33,901 nucleotides of DNA from Nitrososphaerota archaeon. GTDB taxonomy: Archaea; Thermoproteota; Nitrososphaeria; Nitrososphaerales; UBA57. Of the stretch, positions 8,053 to 16,766 are shown piece after piece. The stretch spans positions 1 through 33,901 of the forward strand of contig JACPBJ010000064.1 of the NCBI GenBank assembly GCA_016180375.1, written 5' to 3'. A program made the translations under genes and the position numbers. Numbering within the stretch: position 1 is the stretch's first letter; each line of letters opens with the position of its first letter. Under the pieces are notes generated by a model. That model was given only the letters and a program-made list of their open reading frames with translations. It was not told where the DNA came from and made no database searches.

Positions 8053-9102
8053 CTATTGGTTGACATACTTACGTTTGAAAGTTTCGTATGCATCAGCAAG
8101 CCTAGCTGGATTCGGAGGGCTCTTGAAGCCATAGGCAGATATGACATGCTCGGCTCCCTTCTCTCCCCTGTCCTTTGCAGCTTTTACAGATCTTACCAAA
8201 TCGACAAGAACTCCAGCGCCGTTCGGTCCGTCTTCAGTTCTGAGGTAAATATCAAACTTGACAGATGATCCTAGAAAGTGTTCTCCTTCGATCCAGAAGT
8301 AGCTAGTCCTAGAATTGCCCATGAAGTCAACATAGTCAGTAGTTCCTGCTACGGATTCAATATTATACGGCACCTCGACGGCAATGGACTCTGTCTTTAC
8401 CCTTCTTTTGACAGCTCTCAGGTCTTCAGAAAGGGTGTTCAATGTCTCAGAGCCCCCTCCAACATCGAGCTGGTAGCTCTTCTTTATCTTAATGCCCCTG
8501 CTCACCATCAAATCCAAGATTCCTTTATGGAAGACAGTTCCTCCAAACTGACTCATTAAATCGTCTCCAACAAGAATTGCCCCGGAATGAGAGTATCTTG
8601 CTGCCAGTTCCTTGTCACTAGCAATAGGGCTTGGCGTAGCATTCACGAAAGAGCACCCTGCAGAAAGTGCCGCTTCCGCGTATTTTCTTGTGGCGGAATC
8701 GCTACCAGAGGAAATCAAGTTCAATACAATGTCTGGTTTCTTTTCTCTTATTGAATCCACGATTGGCTCCTTTCTAGTTATTGGTCTAATACTTGTATTG
8801 AAGGAAGATGGAACCTCATCTCCTAGCAGACCTGCTTCAACATGAATTCCTAGAGGCCTCACACCGACATACTTTGGAGTGACGTTGGGCTTTGCAAATA
8901 TCGCCTGTGAAACATCCAAGCCAACTTTCTCTGGGTCAATATCGTAAGCTCCAACTAATTCGATATCTGAAATTGCATGACCTCCTACGTTTGGATGCCA
9001 CAAATCGGGCTTGCCTCCCTCTGAATAATACTGAATTCCTTGAACGAGCGCGCTTGCCGCATTGCCTACTCCAACTATTGCAACCCTGATCTTGGCTGGC
9101 AT
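8053..9102 (-). CDS. ino1: Myo-inositol-1-phosphate synthase
   Basis: The enzyme converts glucose-6-phosphate to L-myo-inositol-1-phosphate with bound NAD, feeding archaeal inositol phospholipids or inositol-based solutes. The N-terminus carries a Rossmann GxGxxA motif (VGVGNAASALVQG). Family landmarks follow: NATPSPIASD, GDDLMSQFGGT, QLDVGGGSETLN and RTEDGPNGAGVLVDLVR. The 349 residues match archaeal and actinobacterial forms. It starts with ATG at 9102 and diverges from the GYD gene at 9204, so both promoters share about 100 bases. Confidence 0.93.
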   Translation of the reverse strand: MPAKIRVAIVGVGNAASALVQGIQYYSEGGKPDLWHPNVGGHAISDIELVGAYDIDPEKVGLDVSQAIFAKPNVTPKYVGVRPLGIHVEAGLLGDEVPSSFNTSIRPITRKEPIVDSIREKKPDIVLNLISSGSDSATRKYAEAALSAGCSFVNATPSPIASDKELAARYSHSGAILVGDDLMSQFGGTVFHKGILDLMVSRGIKIKKSYQLDVGGGSETLNTLSEDLRAVKRRVKTESIAVEVPYNIESVAGTTDYVDFMGNSRTSYFWIEGEHFLGSSVKFDIYLRTEDGPNGAGVLVDLVRSVKAAKDRGEKGAEHVISAYGFKSPPNPARLADAYETFKRKYVNQ

Positions 9103-9203
9103 AATCGCACCACCTTTATGACGAGATTTATACTTTGATAGCGATTCGAAAATTTTGCTGTAAGAAAGAAGGATTCATAAAGCACTTCGCGCTCTACTTT
9201 TGT

Positions 9204-9494
9204 ATGCCACACTTCATCAGGTTGGTTAGGTTTACGCAGACCGGTGCCAAGGATCTGAAGCAATTCCCCGCAAGACGAGCAGAGTTCATCAAAAGCGCGA
9301 AGAAGCTGGGCATAAGAGTGGTTGGAGAATACGTGACAACGGGTCGCTACGACATTGTCACAATACTCGATGCCCCAGATCTCAACTCCGTCCTCAAGCT
9401 GACTACGACGGTAGCTGCGCAAGGACGAACGACATCAGAAACTATGAGCGCTGTCACTGCAGACCAGTTCTCAAAGATAGTAAAATCTGCCTAA
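9204..9494 (+). CDS. GYD-domain protein
   Basis: This small 96-residue alpha/beta protein belongs to the GYD family, which folds like Lrp ligand-binding and other ferredoxin-like domains. The conserved core is GEYVTTGRYDIVTILDAPDL, and the C-terminal part is typical (TVAAQGRTTSETMSAVT). The open frame extends upstream to 9135, but the family normally starts at the MPHFIRL segment. A CATAAAGC TATA-like box at about 9176-9183 would put the start site at this ATG, which makes it leaderless. Function in the family is unknown; it may bind a small effector. Confidence 0.75.
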   Translation: MPHFIRLVRFTQTGAKDLKQFPARRAEFIKSAKKLGIRVVGEYVTTGRYDIVTILDAPDLNSVLKLTTTVAAQGRTTSETMSAVTADQFSKIVKSA

Positions 9495-9546
9495 CCGCAA
9501 ATTGGATGAACTTTTCCGCAGATGGCCTAGTGCATAATACGTCTGA

Positions 9547-9741
9547 TTACTTTAGTTTCGCAGCGACAGCTAGCAATCCAGAGACTACCATAATTATGGA
9601 AATGAAGTAGAAGACCGGGGAAACTTGAGGAATAATAGGAGAACTGGCAGTGAGCGCAGCTAGCGCTATTCCGAATATCAAGAAGATCACCCCAAGTAGC
9701 CTAACGAGAATGTTCAGCCTGGATTCGACTGTCTGTGACAT
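9547..9741 (-). CDS. Small two-helix membrane protein
   Basis: The 64-residue protein has a short polar N-terminus (MSQTVESRLN) and two hydrophobic helices, about residues 11-32 and 41-60, ending in KLK. It is unrecognised. The ATG start is supported by ordinary codon usage, and the gene stands alone between the GYD and PqqC-like genes. Confidence 0.55.
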   Translation of the reverse strand: MSQTVESRLNILVRLLGVIFLIFGIALAALTASSPIIPQVSPVFYFISIIMVVSGLLAVAAKLK

Positions 9742-9837
9742 CGCTTAACCTACCCAGACTTTTACAAGGGGGTTCTATATGCATTGCTACGGCTCTAGGC
9801 AATCTTAAATGCAAAGTATGTTGTTGCCTGCGTGAGG

Positions 9838-10566
9838 ATGTCCGAGTATAAGCCTCCGCTATCTAGGCAGCAGTTCATACAAAGATTGAGGAGAATAGGC
9901 GCAAGCAGGTACCAGGACAAACATCCGTTCACGGAAATCCTTAACGATGGAAAACTTACCAAAACTCAACTTCAAGCATACATCCTGAACTGGTATTATT
10001 TTGAGAAGATGATTCCTCAGAAAGATGCGGGAATAATTTCCAATTGCCCTATACCCGAAATCAGGAGAATATGGGTTTCAAGAATTCTCAGGCACGATGG
10101 CTATGGAGATGTTGAAGGGGCCACGGAAGGGTGGCTGAAACTTGCTCAGTCAGCTGGCATCGACAGAAACACGGTGATGAAGGCTAGATTTCTTCCTGGT
10201 GTCAGGCTCGCGGTCGACTCATATGTGCAGTATGCAAGAACCAAGACCTGGCTTGAAGGCATAGCAACTTCCATCACTCAAATCTTTCTGCCTAGGCTTG
10301 TTGAAAGACGCGTCAATGCTTTTGTAAAGCATTATGAGGATTATGTTTCGCCCAAGGGCTTGCAGTATTACATGTCTCTTCAAACCGTTGCTAGGGAAGG
10401 GAGCAAAGTTGCTCTGGAGTTGGTTCTTCGCTATGCAGCCACGAGAGAACTTCAGGATATGGTTACTAATGCAGTATTATACATGGATGACGTGCTATGG
10501 AGCATACTCGATGCCATATATTCAGCATACGTAGTCAGAAAGCTCCCTCTTTCCGCTTCGATTTAG
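9838..10566 (+). CDS. PqqC-like oxidase/oxygenase-fold protein
   Basis: The protein strongly resembles pyrroloquinoline-quinone synthase PqqC, a cofactor-free oxidase of the TenA/haem-oxygenase fold. Matching blocks are NWYYFEKMIPQKDAGIISNC, EIRRIWVSRILRHDGYGD, PGVRLAVDSYVQYAR, a SITQIFLPRLVE segment and a C-terminal DDVLWSILDAI. No other PQQ pathway gene (pqqA, B, D, E) is visible, so the archaeal protein may act on another substrate. A GTG at 9832 precedes the ATG at 9838. A TCTTAAATGC promoter element near 9802 places transcription start close to the ATG, which I prefer. Confidence 0.8.
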   Translation: MSEYKPPLSRQQFIQRLRRIGASRYQDKHPFTEILNDGKLTKTQLQAYILNWYYFEKMIPQKDAGIISNCPIPEIRRIWVSRILRHDGYGDVEGATEGWLKLAQSAGIDRNTVMKARFLPGVRLAVDSYVQYARTKTWLEGIATSITQIFLPRLVERRVNAFVKHYEDYVSPKGLQYYMSLQTVAREGSKVALELVLRYAATRELQDMVTNAVLYMDDVLWSILDAIYSAYVVRKLPLSASI

Positions 10567-11645
10567 AGGCTCTTTGCCTCTTCGAGCTTCTCTGGTAAGT
10601 ATTTGTCGGTAATAGTGGTTAGACCGTATTTTGAGAAAGCCTCAAGTTCGCTTTTTCGTTTGAGTTTCAGGAACACGTCGAGTTCTCTTTGCCAAATTCC
10701 TCCCTTGTATCTAGGATCCTTCTTCAGTTCATAAATCCTCTTGATGTCAATTTCTGTCATAGGTATTGTTGGAAGTTTGTACTTCACAATGTCAGATCCC
10801 CAGACACCTATCCATTTAGCATCAGGTACTGTAAGTTCTCTCAGGTGTGCAGCACCAACGGAACCAGAAATTATTACCATGGCTATATGCTCGCCGTAGA
10901 CATCCCCATCAGTAAGAATGTAGACAGGCAGACGCAGTTCTCGACTTAATCTTCTGAGCATGTATCTGGTCGAGCGTGGTGCCTGTCCAGAGGTATCTAT
11001 GATGATTGACTTAAAACGTGAATGCACTTTCTCTTCGACAAACCTTGTGAAAAGACCTCCCTTCTCTATGGCTATTATCATCTCTGCCGATGTATCACGA
11101 AATTCTGCAGTGCTGAGGCTTGGTCCTATCAGATACCCGTCTGGGTGCGATGACAGATTTAGTGTCCGACCTTCATAACCTGGAACTGTGTATTCTATTG
11201 TGAGATCTCCAAAGATTGCAGACCTCTCCTCTGGATAGATATTGAAATTTTCTCGCGGTCTTGTAAGCACTGCTTCCAGATCGGTGATTATCTCGTCTGA
11301 CTCGGACTGATCGGTAAACTCAATATCGAAGGCCTGGGATGAATAGAAGACATCTCTGAGTGTTGACGTTTTTACCTGTGTTGTCAGCTGATTTGCAAAA
11401 AATGCCAGCCATAGAAGTTGGGTGAAAGGACGGATGTGCTTTATGTTGCCTGCTGAGCGCGTTACCTTACCCTCTCCGAGTATGTATTGCTTCAGTTCCT
11501 TATCATAGACGATATTCCTCACAGATCTGCTGGGAAATTCTACTTGAGGGAATTTCTTTTGGTCAAGGTCCGTATAGACCTTCTTGCCGAGATCCCTTAA
11601 CAGGGCTCTTAGCTCTTCTTTCCTGCTAGCTGGCGAATTCTTCAA
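10563..11645 (-). CDS. top6A: DNA topoisomerase VI subunit A
   Basis: The Spo11-like subunit makes the transient double-strand break in the A2B2 type IIB topoisomerase that decatenates and relaxes DNA. The catalytic tyrosine is Tyr101 in TLRDVFYSSQ. The Toprim metal site is Glu194 (AIEKGGLF) and Asp246/Asp248 (LTDGDVYGEHIA). The usual DxDPxG segment reads DGDVYG, with Val in place of Pro. The protein has 360 residues. The TTG start overlaps the end of top6B by 20 bases, so the two subunits are translationally coupled. Confidence 0.95.
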   Translation of the reverse strand: MKNSPASRKEELRALLRDLGKKVYTDLDQKKFPQVEFPSRSVRNIVYDKELKQYILGEGKVTRSAGNIKHIRPFTQLLWLAFFANQLTTQVKTSTLRDVFYSSQAFDIEFTDQSESDEIITDLEAVLTRPRENFNIYPEERSAIFGDLTIEYTVPGYEGRTLNLSSHPDGYLIGPSLSTAEFRDTSAEMIIAIEKGGLFTRFVEEKVHSRFKSIIIDTSGQAPRSTRYMLRRLSRELRLPVYILTDGDVYGEHIAMVIISGSVGAAHLRELTVPDAKWIGVWGSDIVKYKLPTIPMTEIDIKRIYELKKDPRYKGGIWQRELDVFLKLKRKSELEAFSKYGLTTITDKYLPEKLEEAKSL

Positions 11646-13281
11646 GTGTGCTCTGCTTCTCCTCTATCTCTTCGCTTTCCTGTTTTTTCTCTGAAGGTAC
11701 GATTGTCTCCACTTCAGGTTGCTCCAGTTTAGCTGCTTTCTCAGCTGTTTCTGCAGCCTGCTCTGAAGTCTGCTGTTCTCCAATTAGCGTCCTGTATCTT
11801 GGAGGTCTTTTTGCCTGCGCCAGTTCTTGCGAAAACCTCGCAATGAGAGGAAGATATTTTCCATATATGTTCAGCTTCCTCTTGACCATTTCCATTGAGC
11901 CCTTTCTGGAAAGATGACCCTTCAGCTGGCGTAGAACTTCCCTGACCGCGTTCTTGAGCTCTCTTTCAAGTTCGGGCCTGTCCGCAAGATACTCCTTGCC
12001 GACAGTCTTGTAGGGAACCTTCGTTGAGCAGACATGGGTAATGATGGCAATTGGCGCATGTTCTGGTATCTTGTAGTTCTTCCAATCTATCTCTTCATTG
12101 AGAACTTTCCAAGCAACATCATTAGCCTCATCATACAGCAATGGAATCCTGTTGGCGAATCTGAAGAGTTTCTTCCCCTCTTGGAGGACCTTACCTCCAT
12201 ATGCCAAAGCTACCTCAATGACGAACGGGAAGCCTGAGTAGGCCGAAGGAGGTCTTAATTCAATTGCCAAGAATTCTGGCTGCAGCTCTTTCTGTACACC
12301 TGCTTTGAGTATCTCTTCACCCAAAGGTGATAGACAGCTCGCATCTGGTGCAAGAAACTCATCAAACTTGTGAATCGCACCAACTAACTTGACAACTTCT
12401 TCGTTATCAAGAGATTTGGGATCCCTTTGAGGATCCAGTCTTGCAAACTCTAAGAATTTCTGGGCTGTTCTTTCACCTACCCTGTGGAAATTTGCTACAA
12501 GCAGTTTTTGCAGAGTTTTTTCATTTGCCTGCCTTAACAGCCTTCTCATCGCTTCCACATCAATTCCATGCGGATGTGGCTTCGTCTCCTGAGGAGGAGA
12601 GGGCATCGCTTCGGTACCACGGAAGTAAAAGAATGGCTTTCCTTGAGGGTCGATGTAGGTTATGTTTGCAAAGGGGTTAACAAGAGCCGTCTGCCTGAAG
12701 TAATCAGCAATCTTTTGCGAGGCACGGAGAAAGTCGCCTTGAAGAGTAACCTCTACAGAAGTGCCTGTGGAACCATCTCCTTCAACTGTTTCATGGGATA
12801 GAATTATTGGCTTGTTCTCCTGAATGTCTATCAGCATTGAGAACGAGTGCAACTTCTTGCCATCAACAGATGTGGTTATCTTGACGGGCTTGTTAGTAGT
12901 TATCTGTCCGTAAAGAATGGCCATCGTGCCACCCATGCCGAACATTCCTCTAGCCTGCCTGAGTTTGAACTTGGAGCCGTAGAATACTCGAGCGAAAGCG
13001 TTGGGGGCGTGTTTTGGATCAATGCCAAGGCCATTGTCCTGCACTCTGAGCACATATGCTCTGGGATCGGCTGATTCACCCTTTGGATCGAGAGGGGTTA
13101 TTCGAACATGAACTTCAGGCAATATTCCTGCTGTTTCACATGCGTCAAGAGAGTTCTCTACGAGCTCTCTGGCTGCCATGTACAACGCTCTAGCAGGGTT
13201 GCTGAACCCAGCAAGATCCCTGTTCCTATAGAAGAATTCACTGGGAGAAATTTCACTGAAAGTAACTTGAGCGCTAACCAA
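11626..13281 (-). CDS. top6B: DNA topoisomerase VI subunit B
   Basis: This is the GHKL ATPase subunit that clamps DNA and drives strand passage with Top6A. The ATP-binding motifs are ELVENSLDACE (N box), VQDNGLGIDPKHA (G1) and RGMFGMGGTMA (G2). An H2TH segment lies in the middle and the transducer domain follows. The last 60 residues are Glu/Lys/Ala-rich and probably disordered, unlike the compact core. Length is 551 residues. The TTG start overlaps the end of the KH gene by 8 bases. Confidence 0.95.
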   Translation of the reverse strand: MVSAQVTFSEISPSEFFYRNRDLAGFSNPARALYMAARELVENSLDACETAGILPEVHVRITPLDPKGESADPRAYVLRVQDNGLGIDPKHAPNAFARVFYGSKFKLRQARGMFGMGGTMAILYGQITTNKPVKITTSVDGKKLHSFSMLIDIQENKPIILSHETVEGDGSTGTSVEVTLQGDFLRASQKIADYFRQTALVNPFANITYIDPQGKPFFYFRGTEAMPSPPQETKPHPHGIDVEAMRRLLRQANEKTLQKLLVANFHRVGERTAQKFLEFARLDPQRDPKSLDNEEVVKLVGAIHKFDEFLAPDASCLSPLGEEILKAGVQKELQPEFLAIELRPPSAYSGFPFVIEVALAYGGKVLQEGKKLFRFANRIPLLYDEANDVAWKVLNEEIDWKNYKIPEHAPIAIITHVCSTKVPYKTVGKEYLADRPELERELKNAVREVLRQLKGHLSRKGSMEMVKRKLNIYGKYLPLIARFSQELAQAKRPPRYRTLIGEQQTSEQAAETAEKAAKLEQPEVETIVPSEKKQESEEIEEKQSTLEEFAS

Positions 13282-13843
13282 TTGGACTCTCCTCCCAGAG
13301 CTTCAGCCTTTCAAGCTTCGCTTCGGTCTTTCTCTTTTGTAGCATGGTATAAACGGCTTTGTGAGGACTTCCCGAAGCGAGCATGTCAAAAGCTTCCTGC
13401 CCCAGCTTTACCTGCTTTGTAGTCCCTATCAGTGAAACCGTATGCCCATAGACAGAAATATATGTTCCTGTGAGCTCTTCAATTATTTTCCTAGCTTTTC
13501 CCTGAAAACCGATAACTCTTCCTTTGATTCTTTCAAGAGAGTTTCTCGACTTCCCAGCATATTGCCGCAGATCCATAATATCCAACACAGTATCTTCTTT
13601 CATCAAGCGCCCAGCTCTCTCAGGTGAGAAACCTCTTGCAACGGCAGTCACTAGCTGGACAGCCTTAATTGGATCAGAAGTTTCCAAATCTTCTCCACCC
13701 ACAACTGCAACTTCTCCAGTATCACTATTAATTTCGAGAGTGATGTTACATTGCACCTCTATCCACTTCTTGACCTTCCCCTGCTTACCCACGAGCGCGC
13801 CTAGGCGGTCAGATGATACGCGTATTGTTTGACGAAAACTCAT
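13274..13843 (-). CDS. KH-domain ribosome-biogenesis protein (Dim2/Pno1-like)
   Basis: The protein carries two KH-type RNA-binding modules. The first has the loop GKQGKVKKWIE (about residues 20-30) and the second a degenerate GFQGKARKIIEELTGTYISVYG block. Archaeal Dim2/Pno1 homologues bind the 3' end of small-subunit rRNA and partner with Rio1 during maturation; here the gene follows rio1 directly, which supports that role. An upstream in-frame TTG at 13864 is possible. The ATG at 13843 has GGAG directly before it and starts at the conserved MSFRQTIRVSSD, so it is preferred. Both starts lie within the end of rio1. Confidence 0.88.
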   Translation of the reverse strand: MSFRQTIRVSSDRLGALVGKQGKVKKWIEVQCNITLEINSDTGEVAVVGGEDLETSDPIKAVQLVTAVARGFSPERAGRLMKEDTVLDIMDLRQYAGKSRNSLERIKGRVIGFQGKARKIIEELTGTYISVYGHTVSLIGTTKQVKLGQEAFDMLASGSPHKAVYTMLQKRKTEAKLERLKLWEESPIG

Positions 13844-14630
13844 CTCCAACAATCTCCCTTGCAAGCTGATCGAGCGGGACTACCTCTACCCTGTTTTTAG
13901 AAAAGAAATGGTTTACGTTGGTTAAATCTCTAATCAAAAATTGTTGATTCAATGGATGGCGTATGTCTACAGATGATCCCATGTCAAAAATCACCAGTTT
14001 TCCGTCCCCCTTGAATATGTTGAATTCCGACATGTCTGCGTGAACAAGATTAGCCTTCTGGTAGAGTTTCTTGATCATCGAGATAATACGCTTGTAGTCA
14101 GATTTCGTAGCCGAAGACTCAGCAAGCAGAGGCAGAGGCCTTCCATTCTTGCCAATGAATTCCATCAGCAGAACATTTTTCTTTACAACTATAGGTTTTG
14201 GTACGCTGATACCATTCTCATACGCAGTTCGCAGATTCTTAAACTCCTTCTGCGCCCATACCTCAACCACTCTGTGAGACCAGCCCTTGATGGCTTTGAA
14301 CCGAGGATCTCCAGAAATGTAGACCATCCTCTTCTTGAATTCCACAGAGGTTGTGAGATAGATCTTGACAGCGACATCTTCGCCTTTGGAAGTAACACCC
14401 CAGTAAACCCTAGACTCTTTTCCAGCGCTGATAACGCCATTTAAATGACGAATATATCCTGCATTCATCAAATCATAGAGAGTCAGTCTAGTCGGTTTGT
14501 CGAATACCTCCTCTATGACCTGAAAGTCCTCGGATCTCTTAACCAGATAGCGACTCTCTTTCTCGTACCGATCTACTTGGCGAAGTGCCTTCTTTTCAGC
14601 ACCTTCACCCTGTTCTTCTATGGAGTTCAA
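13809..14630 (-). CDS. rio1: Rio1-type serine protein kinase
   Basis: This atypical kinase/ATPase acts in the final maturation of the small ribosomal subunit. The flexible-loop and nucleotide motifs are SAGKESRVYWG and VAVKIYLT, followed by the Rio1 signature YISGDPRFK. The catalytic loop is LVHADMSEFNIF, and the metal-binding motif is IFDMGSSVD. The 273 residues fit archaeal Rio1. The start is TTG. It sits between DUF424 and the KH gene in a tight minus-strand operon of translation-related genes, and its end overlaps the KH start. Confidence 0.94.
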   Translation of the reverse strand: MNSIEEQGEGAEKKALRQVDRYEKESRYLVKRSEDFQVIEEVFDKPTRLTLYDLMNAGYIRHLNGVISAGKESRVYWGVTSKGEDVAVKIYLTTSVEFKKRMVYISGDPRFKAIKGWSHRVVEVWAQKEFKNLRTAYENGISVPKPIVVKKNVLLMEFIGKNGRPLPLLAESSATKSDYKRIISMIKKLYQKANLVHADMSEFNIFKGDGKLVIFDMGSSVDIRHPLNQQFLIRDLTNVNHFFSKNRVEVVPLDQLAREIVGDEFSSNNTRII

Positions 14631-14640
14631 GACAAAAAGC

Positions 14641-14943
14641 CTAGGAGAACTTGTAGATCATAAGAAAAGCGGTTCCTCCTACTACTCTGACCGCTTCCCT
14701 GCTAGCCATCTCTGCCTCTAAGACCAAATCAACTATCTTCTTGCCAACCAAGTTAGCTACGTCGGAATTGCGTATCAATTCGATGACCTCTTGAGTATTA
14801 ACCAGATCCCCCTCGAAATACTCCCTTGAGATTTTCATCTGGAAACCACCATCATTGATAATCGTCCCCACGAGTTCTGGATCGCAAACATTCACAATTT
14901 TGACATCCTTGCCTGCTAATGTTCTGACCATGAATCCTTGCAT
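14641..14943 (-). CDS. DUF424 family protein
   Basis: The small protein of about 100 residues matches the archaeal DUF424 family through VNVCDPELVGT, FQMKISREYFEGD and NLVGKKIVDLVLEAEM. Its biochemical role is unknown. The family is commonly found near translation genes, and here it sits between aIF2-beta and Rio1. A TTG at 14946 precedes the ATG at 14943, which I take as the start. An internal Met at 14931 is also possible. The start is only a few bases after the aIF2-beta stop, so the genes are co-translated. Confidence 0.82.
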   Translation of the reverse strand: MQGFMVRTLAGKDVKIVNVCDPELVGTIINDGGFQMKISREYFEGDLVNTQEVIELIRNSDVANLVGKKIVDLVLEAEMASREAVRVVGGTAFLMIYKFS

Positions 14944-14948
14944 CAAGC

Positions 14949-15398
14949 TTAGCCTTGCCCAGTAGGTGACCTAGCGCCACAAGCTTCGCAGACAAGAATC
15001 TGCACCCTCCTTTCCTTGTCTGGATGAGTATCCGGGCTACCACAGACAGTACATATAACATATCGAGTCATGTACCTGTTTATCAGAACAGAGAAAGACT
15101 GAGGATCTTTCCTGCCTATGAATATGGCTCTGTCGCCATCCTGCGATGCCGCAGTTGCAAGTTCTTTTGCTAGGAACATAAGCAAATGGCCAGCATCCCT
15201 TCTGAGAATCTTTGGAAAGTCGCTGAAATTCCTGAATACCGATTTGTTACCCAGCCAGTACACACTAGGTTCAGGAATCTCGAGTCTGGTCACCTTACTC
15301 TTCGTGGCCACCTTACCCAAATTCTCTCTCAAACGGTTAAGAAGGGCATCGTACTGCTCCGACAATGCATTATCAACGATATAACCGAATTCATGCAA
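14949..15398 (-). CDS. Translation initiation factor aIF2 subunit beta
   Basis: This is the beta subunit of the aIF2 heterotrimer that delivers initiator Met-tRNA to the small ribosomal subunit. The central alpha/beta domain is visible (FRNFSDFPKILRRDAGHLLMFLAKELAT). The C-terminal zinc ribbon has CTVCGSPDTH and CEACGARSP. Length is 149 residues. The start is TTG at 15398, and an ATG four bases further in is out of frame. It is the first gene of the operon running to top6A and shares a roughly 60-base divergent promoter region with apt. Confidence 0.93.
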   Translation of the reverse strand: MHEFGYIVDNALSEQYDALLNRLRENLGKVATKSKVTRLEIPEPSVYWLGNKSVFRNFSDFPKILRRDAGHLLMFLAKELATAASQDGDRAIFIGRKDPQSFSVLINRYMTRYVICTVCGSPDTHPDKERRVQILVCEACGARSPTGQG

Positions 15399-15419
15399 TA
15401 TAACGCTTCCTGAGATCAG

Positions 15420-15425
15420 ATTATA
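15420..15425 (+). promoter_or_regulatory. TATA box for apt
   Basis: TTATAT lies 30 bases before the ATG at 15456, which fits a leaderless or near-leaderless transcript and supports that start over the upstream TTG at 15429. On the opposite strand the same AT-rich patch may serve the aIF2-beta operon. Confidence 0.4.
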
Positions 15426-15455
15426 TTCATGTATCTTTTGGGATTGGTGACAAGC

Positions 15456-15971
15456 ATGGATCTTAAGAAGAAGATCAGGAATATCAAAGACTTCCCTAAG
15501 AAAGGTATCATCTTCCGGGACATCACCCCCATATTGAAAGATCCTGAAGCATTCTCATACGTCACTGAAAGATTTGCAAAAGAATTCCCACCTAGAAATT
15601 ACGACCTCGTGGCAGGAATAGAGTCAAGGGGCTTTATCTTCGGCGCTGCACTTGCAGTAAAAATGGGTAAGGGTTTGGTCATAGTAAGAAAACAGGGGAA
15701 GCTGCCTGGGGACACGATAGCGAAGAGCTACGACATTGAGTATGGCAGTGCTACAATGGAGATACAGACTGACGCCGTAAAGAAGGGAGATCGCGTTCTG
15801 ATAATAGATGATTTGCTTGCTACTGGAGGCACTGCTCAAGCAGCAGCAGCACTAGTGGAAAAGCTCGGAGGCAAAGTGGTTGGAATGGGGTTCGTCATCG
15901 AGCTCGTGGCGCTTGATGGGAAGAAGAAACTTTCAAAATACAATATGAAGACGCTGGTGAGGTATTCGTAA
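15456..15971 (+). CDS. apt: Adenine phosphoribosyltransferase
   Basis: The enzyme salvages adenine with PRPP to form AMP. Family motifs are NIKDFPKKGIIFRDITP near the N-terminus, GIESRGFIFGAALA, RKQGKLPG and the PRPP loop VLIIDDLLATGGTA. Translation is placed at MDLKKK because the family starts there and a TATA box lies 30 bases upstream; nine additional codons upstream are open. Its stop is followed immediately by the ATG of the MTA phosphorylase gene. That enzyme releases adenine, so substrate producer and consumer are probably co-expressed. Confidence 0.93.
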   Translation: MDLKKKIRNIKDFPKKGIIFRDITPILKDPEAFSYVTERFAKEFPPRNYDLVAGIESRGFIFGAALAVKMGKGLVIVRKQGKLPGDTIAKSYDIEYGSATMEIQTDAVKKGDRVLIIDDLLATGGTAQAAAALVEKLGGKVVGMGFVIELVALDGKKKLSKYNMKTLVRYS

Positions 15972-16766
15972 ATGACCAAGGAAAAGGCTGAGATTGGGAT
16001 AATCGGAGGAACCGGAGTCTATGATCCAGGATTACTCGAAGATGCAAAATCCATCAAAGTGTACACGCCCTATGGAGAGCCTTCTGATTACGTAACTGTA
16101 GGGGTATTCAAAGGAAGAAAAGTGGCTTTCCTCCCTCGACACGGTAAGGGTCATCGCATACCCCCTCACAAAATCAACTATAGAGCAAACATATGGGCCT
16201 TCAAGGAGCTTGGCGTTACCAGAATCGTTGCCCCATCAGCGGTAGGATCGTTGAAGGAAGAGATGGAGCCTGGGCATACCGTAATCCCCGACCAGTTCAT
16301 TGACAGGACGCGCTCGAGACCAAGCACCTTCTACGAAGGGGGCTTTGTCTGCCATGTTTCTACCGCTGACCCATTCTGCCCCGAGATTAGGAAACTTGCA
16401 ATAGGATCGGCAAAGAAACTCAAAATTGACGTTCACGATTACGGAACATATGTCTGCATAGAAGGGCCAAGATTCTCAACCAGAGCAGAGTCTAAGATGT
16501 TTCGCCAGTGGGGCGCTCACATAATAGGGATGACGCTTGTTCCAGAAGTGGTTCTGGCCAGAGAGGCAGAAATGTGCTACGTCAACATAGCAACTGTAAC
16601 CGATTACGATGTCTGGGCAGACAAACCAGTTAGCGCTGAAGAAGTTGTTGAAACGCTCAGGAAGAACGTAGATAAGACGAAGAAGATGCTGGAAAGAATC
16701 ATCCCTGAGATTCCAAAAAAGAGAAGATGTACTTGCGGGCAAGCGCTTGAAGGCGCTATATATTAG
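15972..16766 (+). CDS. mtnP: S-methyl-5'-thioadenosine phosphorylase
   Basis: The enzyme cleaves methylthioadenosine, a by-product of polyamine synthesis, to adenine and methylthioribose-1-phosphate. The phosphate site IGGTGVYDPG is at the N-terminus. PRHGKGHRIPPHKINYRAN and YVCIEGPRFSTRAES form the nucleoside and phosphate pockets, and GMTLVPEVVLAREAEMCY is the purine phosphorylase signature. The 264-residue length is standard. The C-terminus has a CTCG pair typical of archaeal forms. It forms a two-gene salvage operon with apt. Confidence 0.93.
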   Translation: MTKEKAEIGIIGGTGVYDPGLLEDAKSIKVYTPYGEPSDYVTVGVFKGRKVAFLPRHGKGHRIPPHKINYRANIWAFKELGVTRIVAPSAVGSLKEEMEPGHTVIPDQFIDRTRSRPSTFYEGGFVCHVSTADPFCPEIRKLAIGSAKKLKIDVHDYGTYVCIEGPRFSTRAESKMFRQWGAHIIGMTLVPEVVLAREAEMCYVNIATVTDYDVWADKPVSAEEVVETLRKNVDKTKKMLERIIPEIPKKRRCTCGQALEGAIY

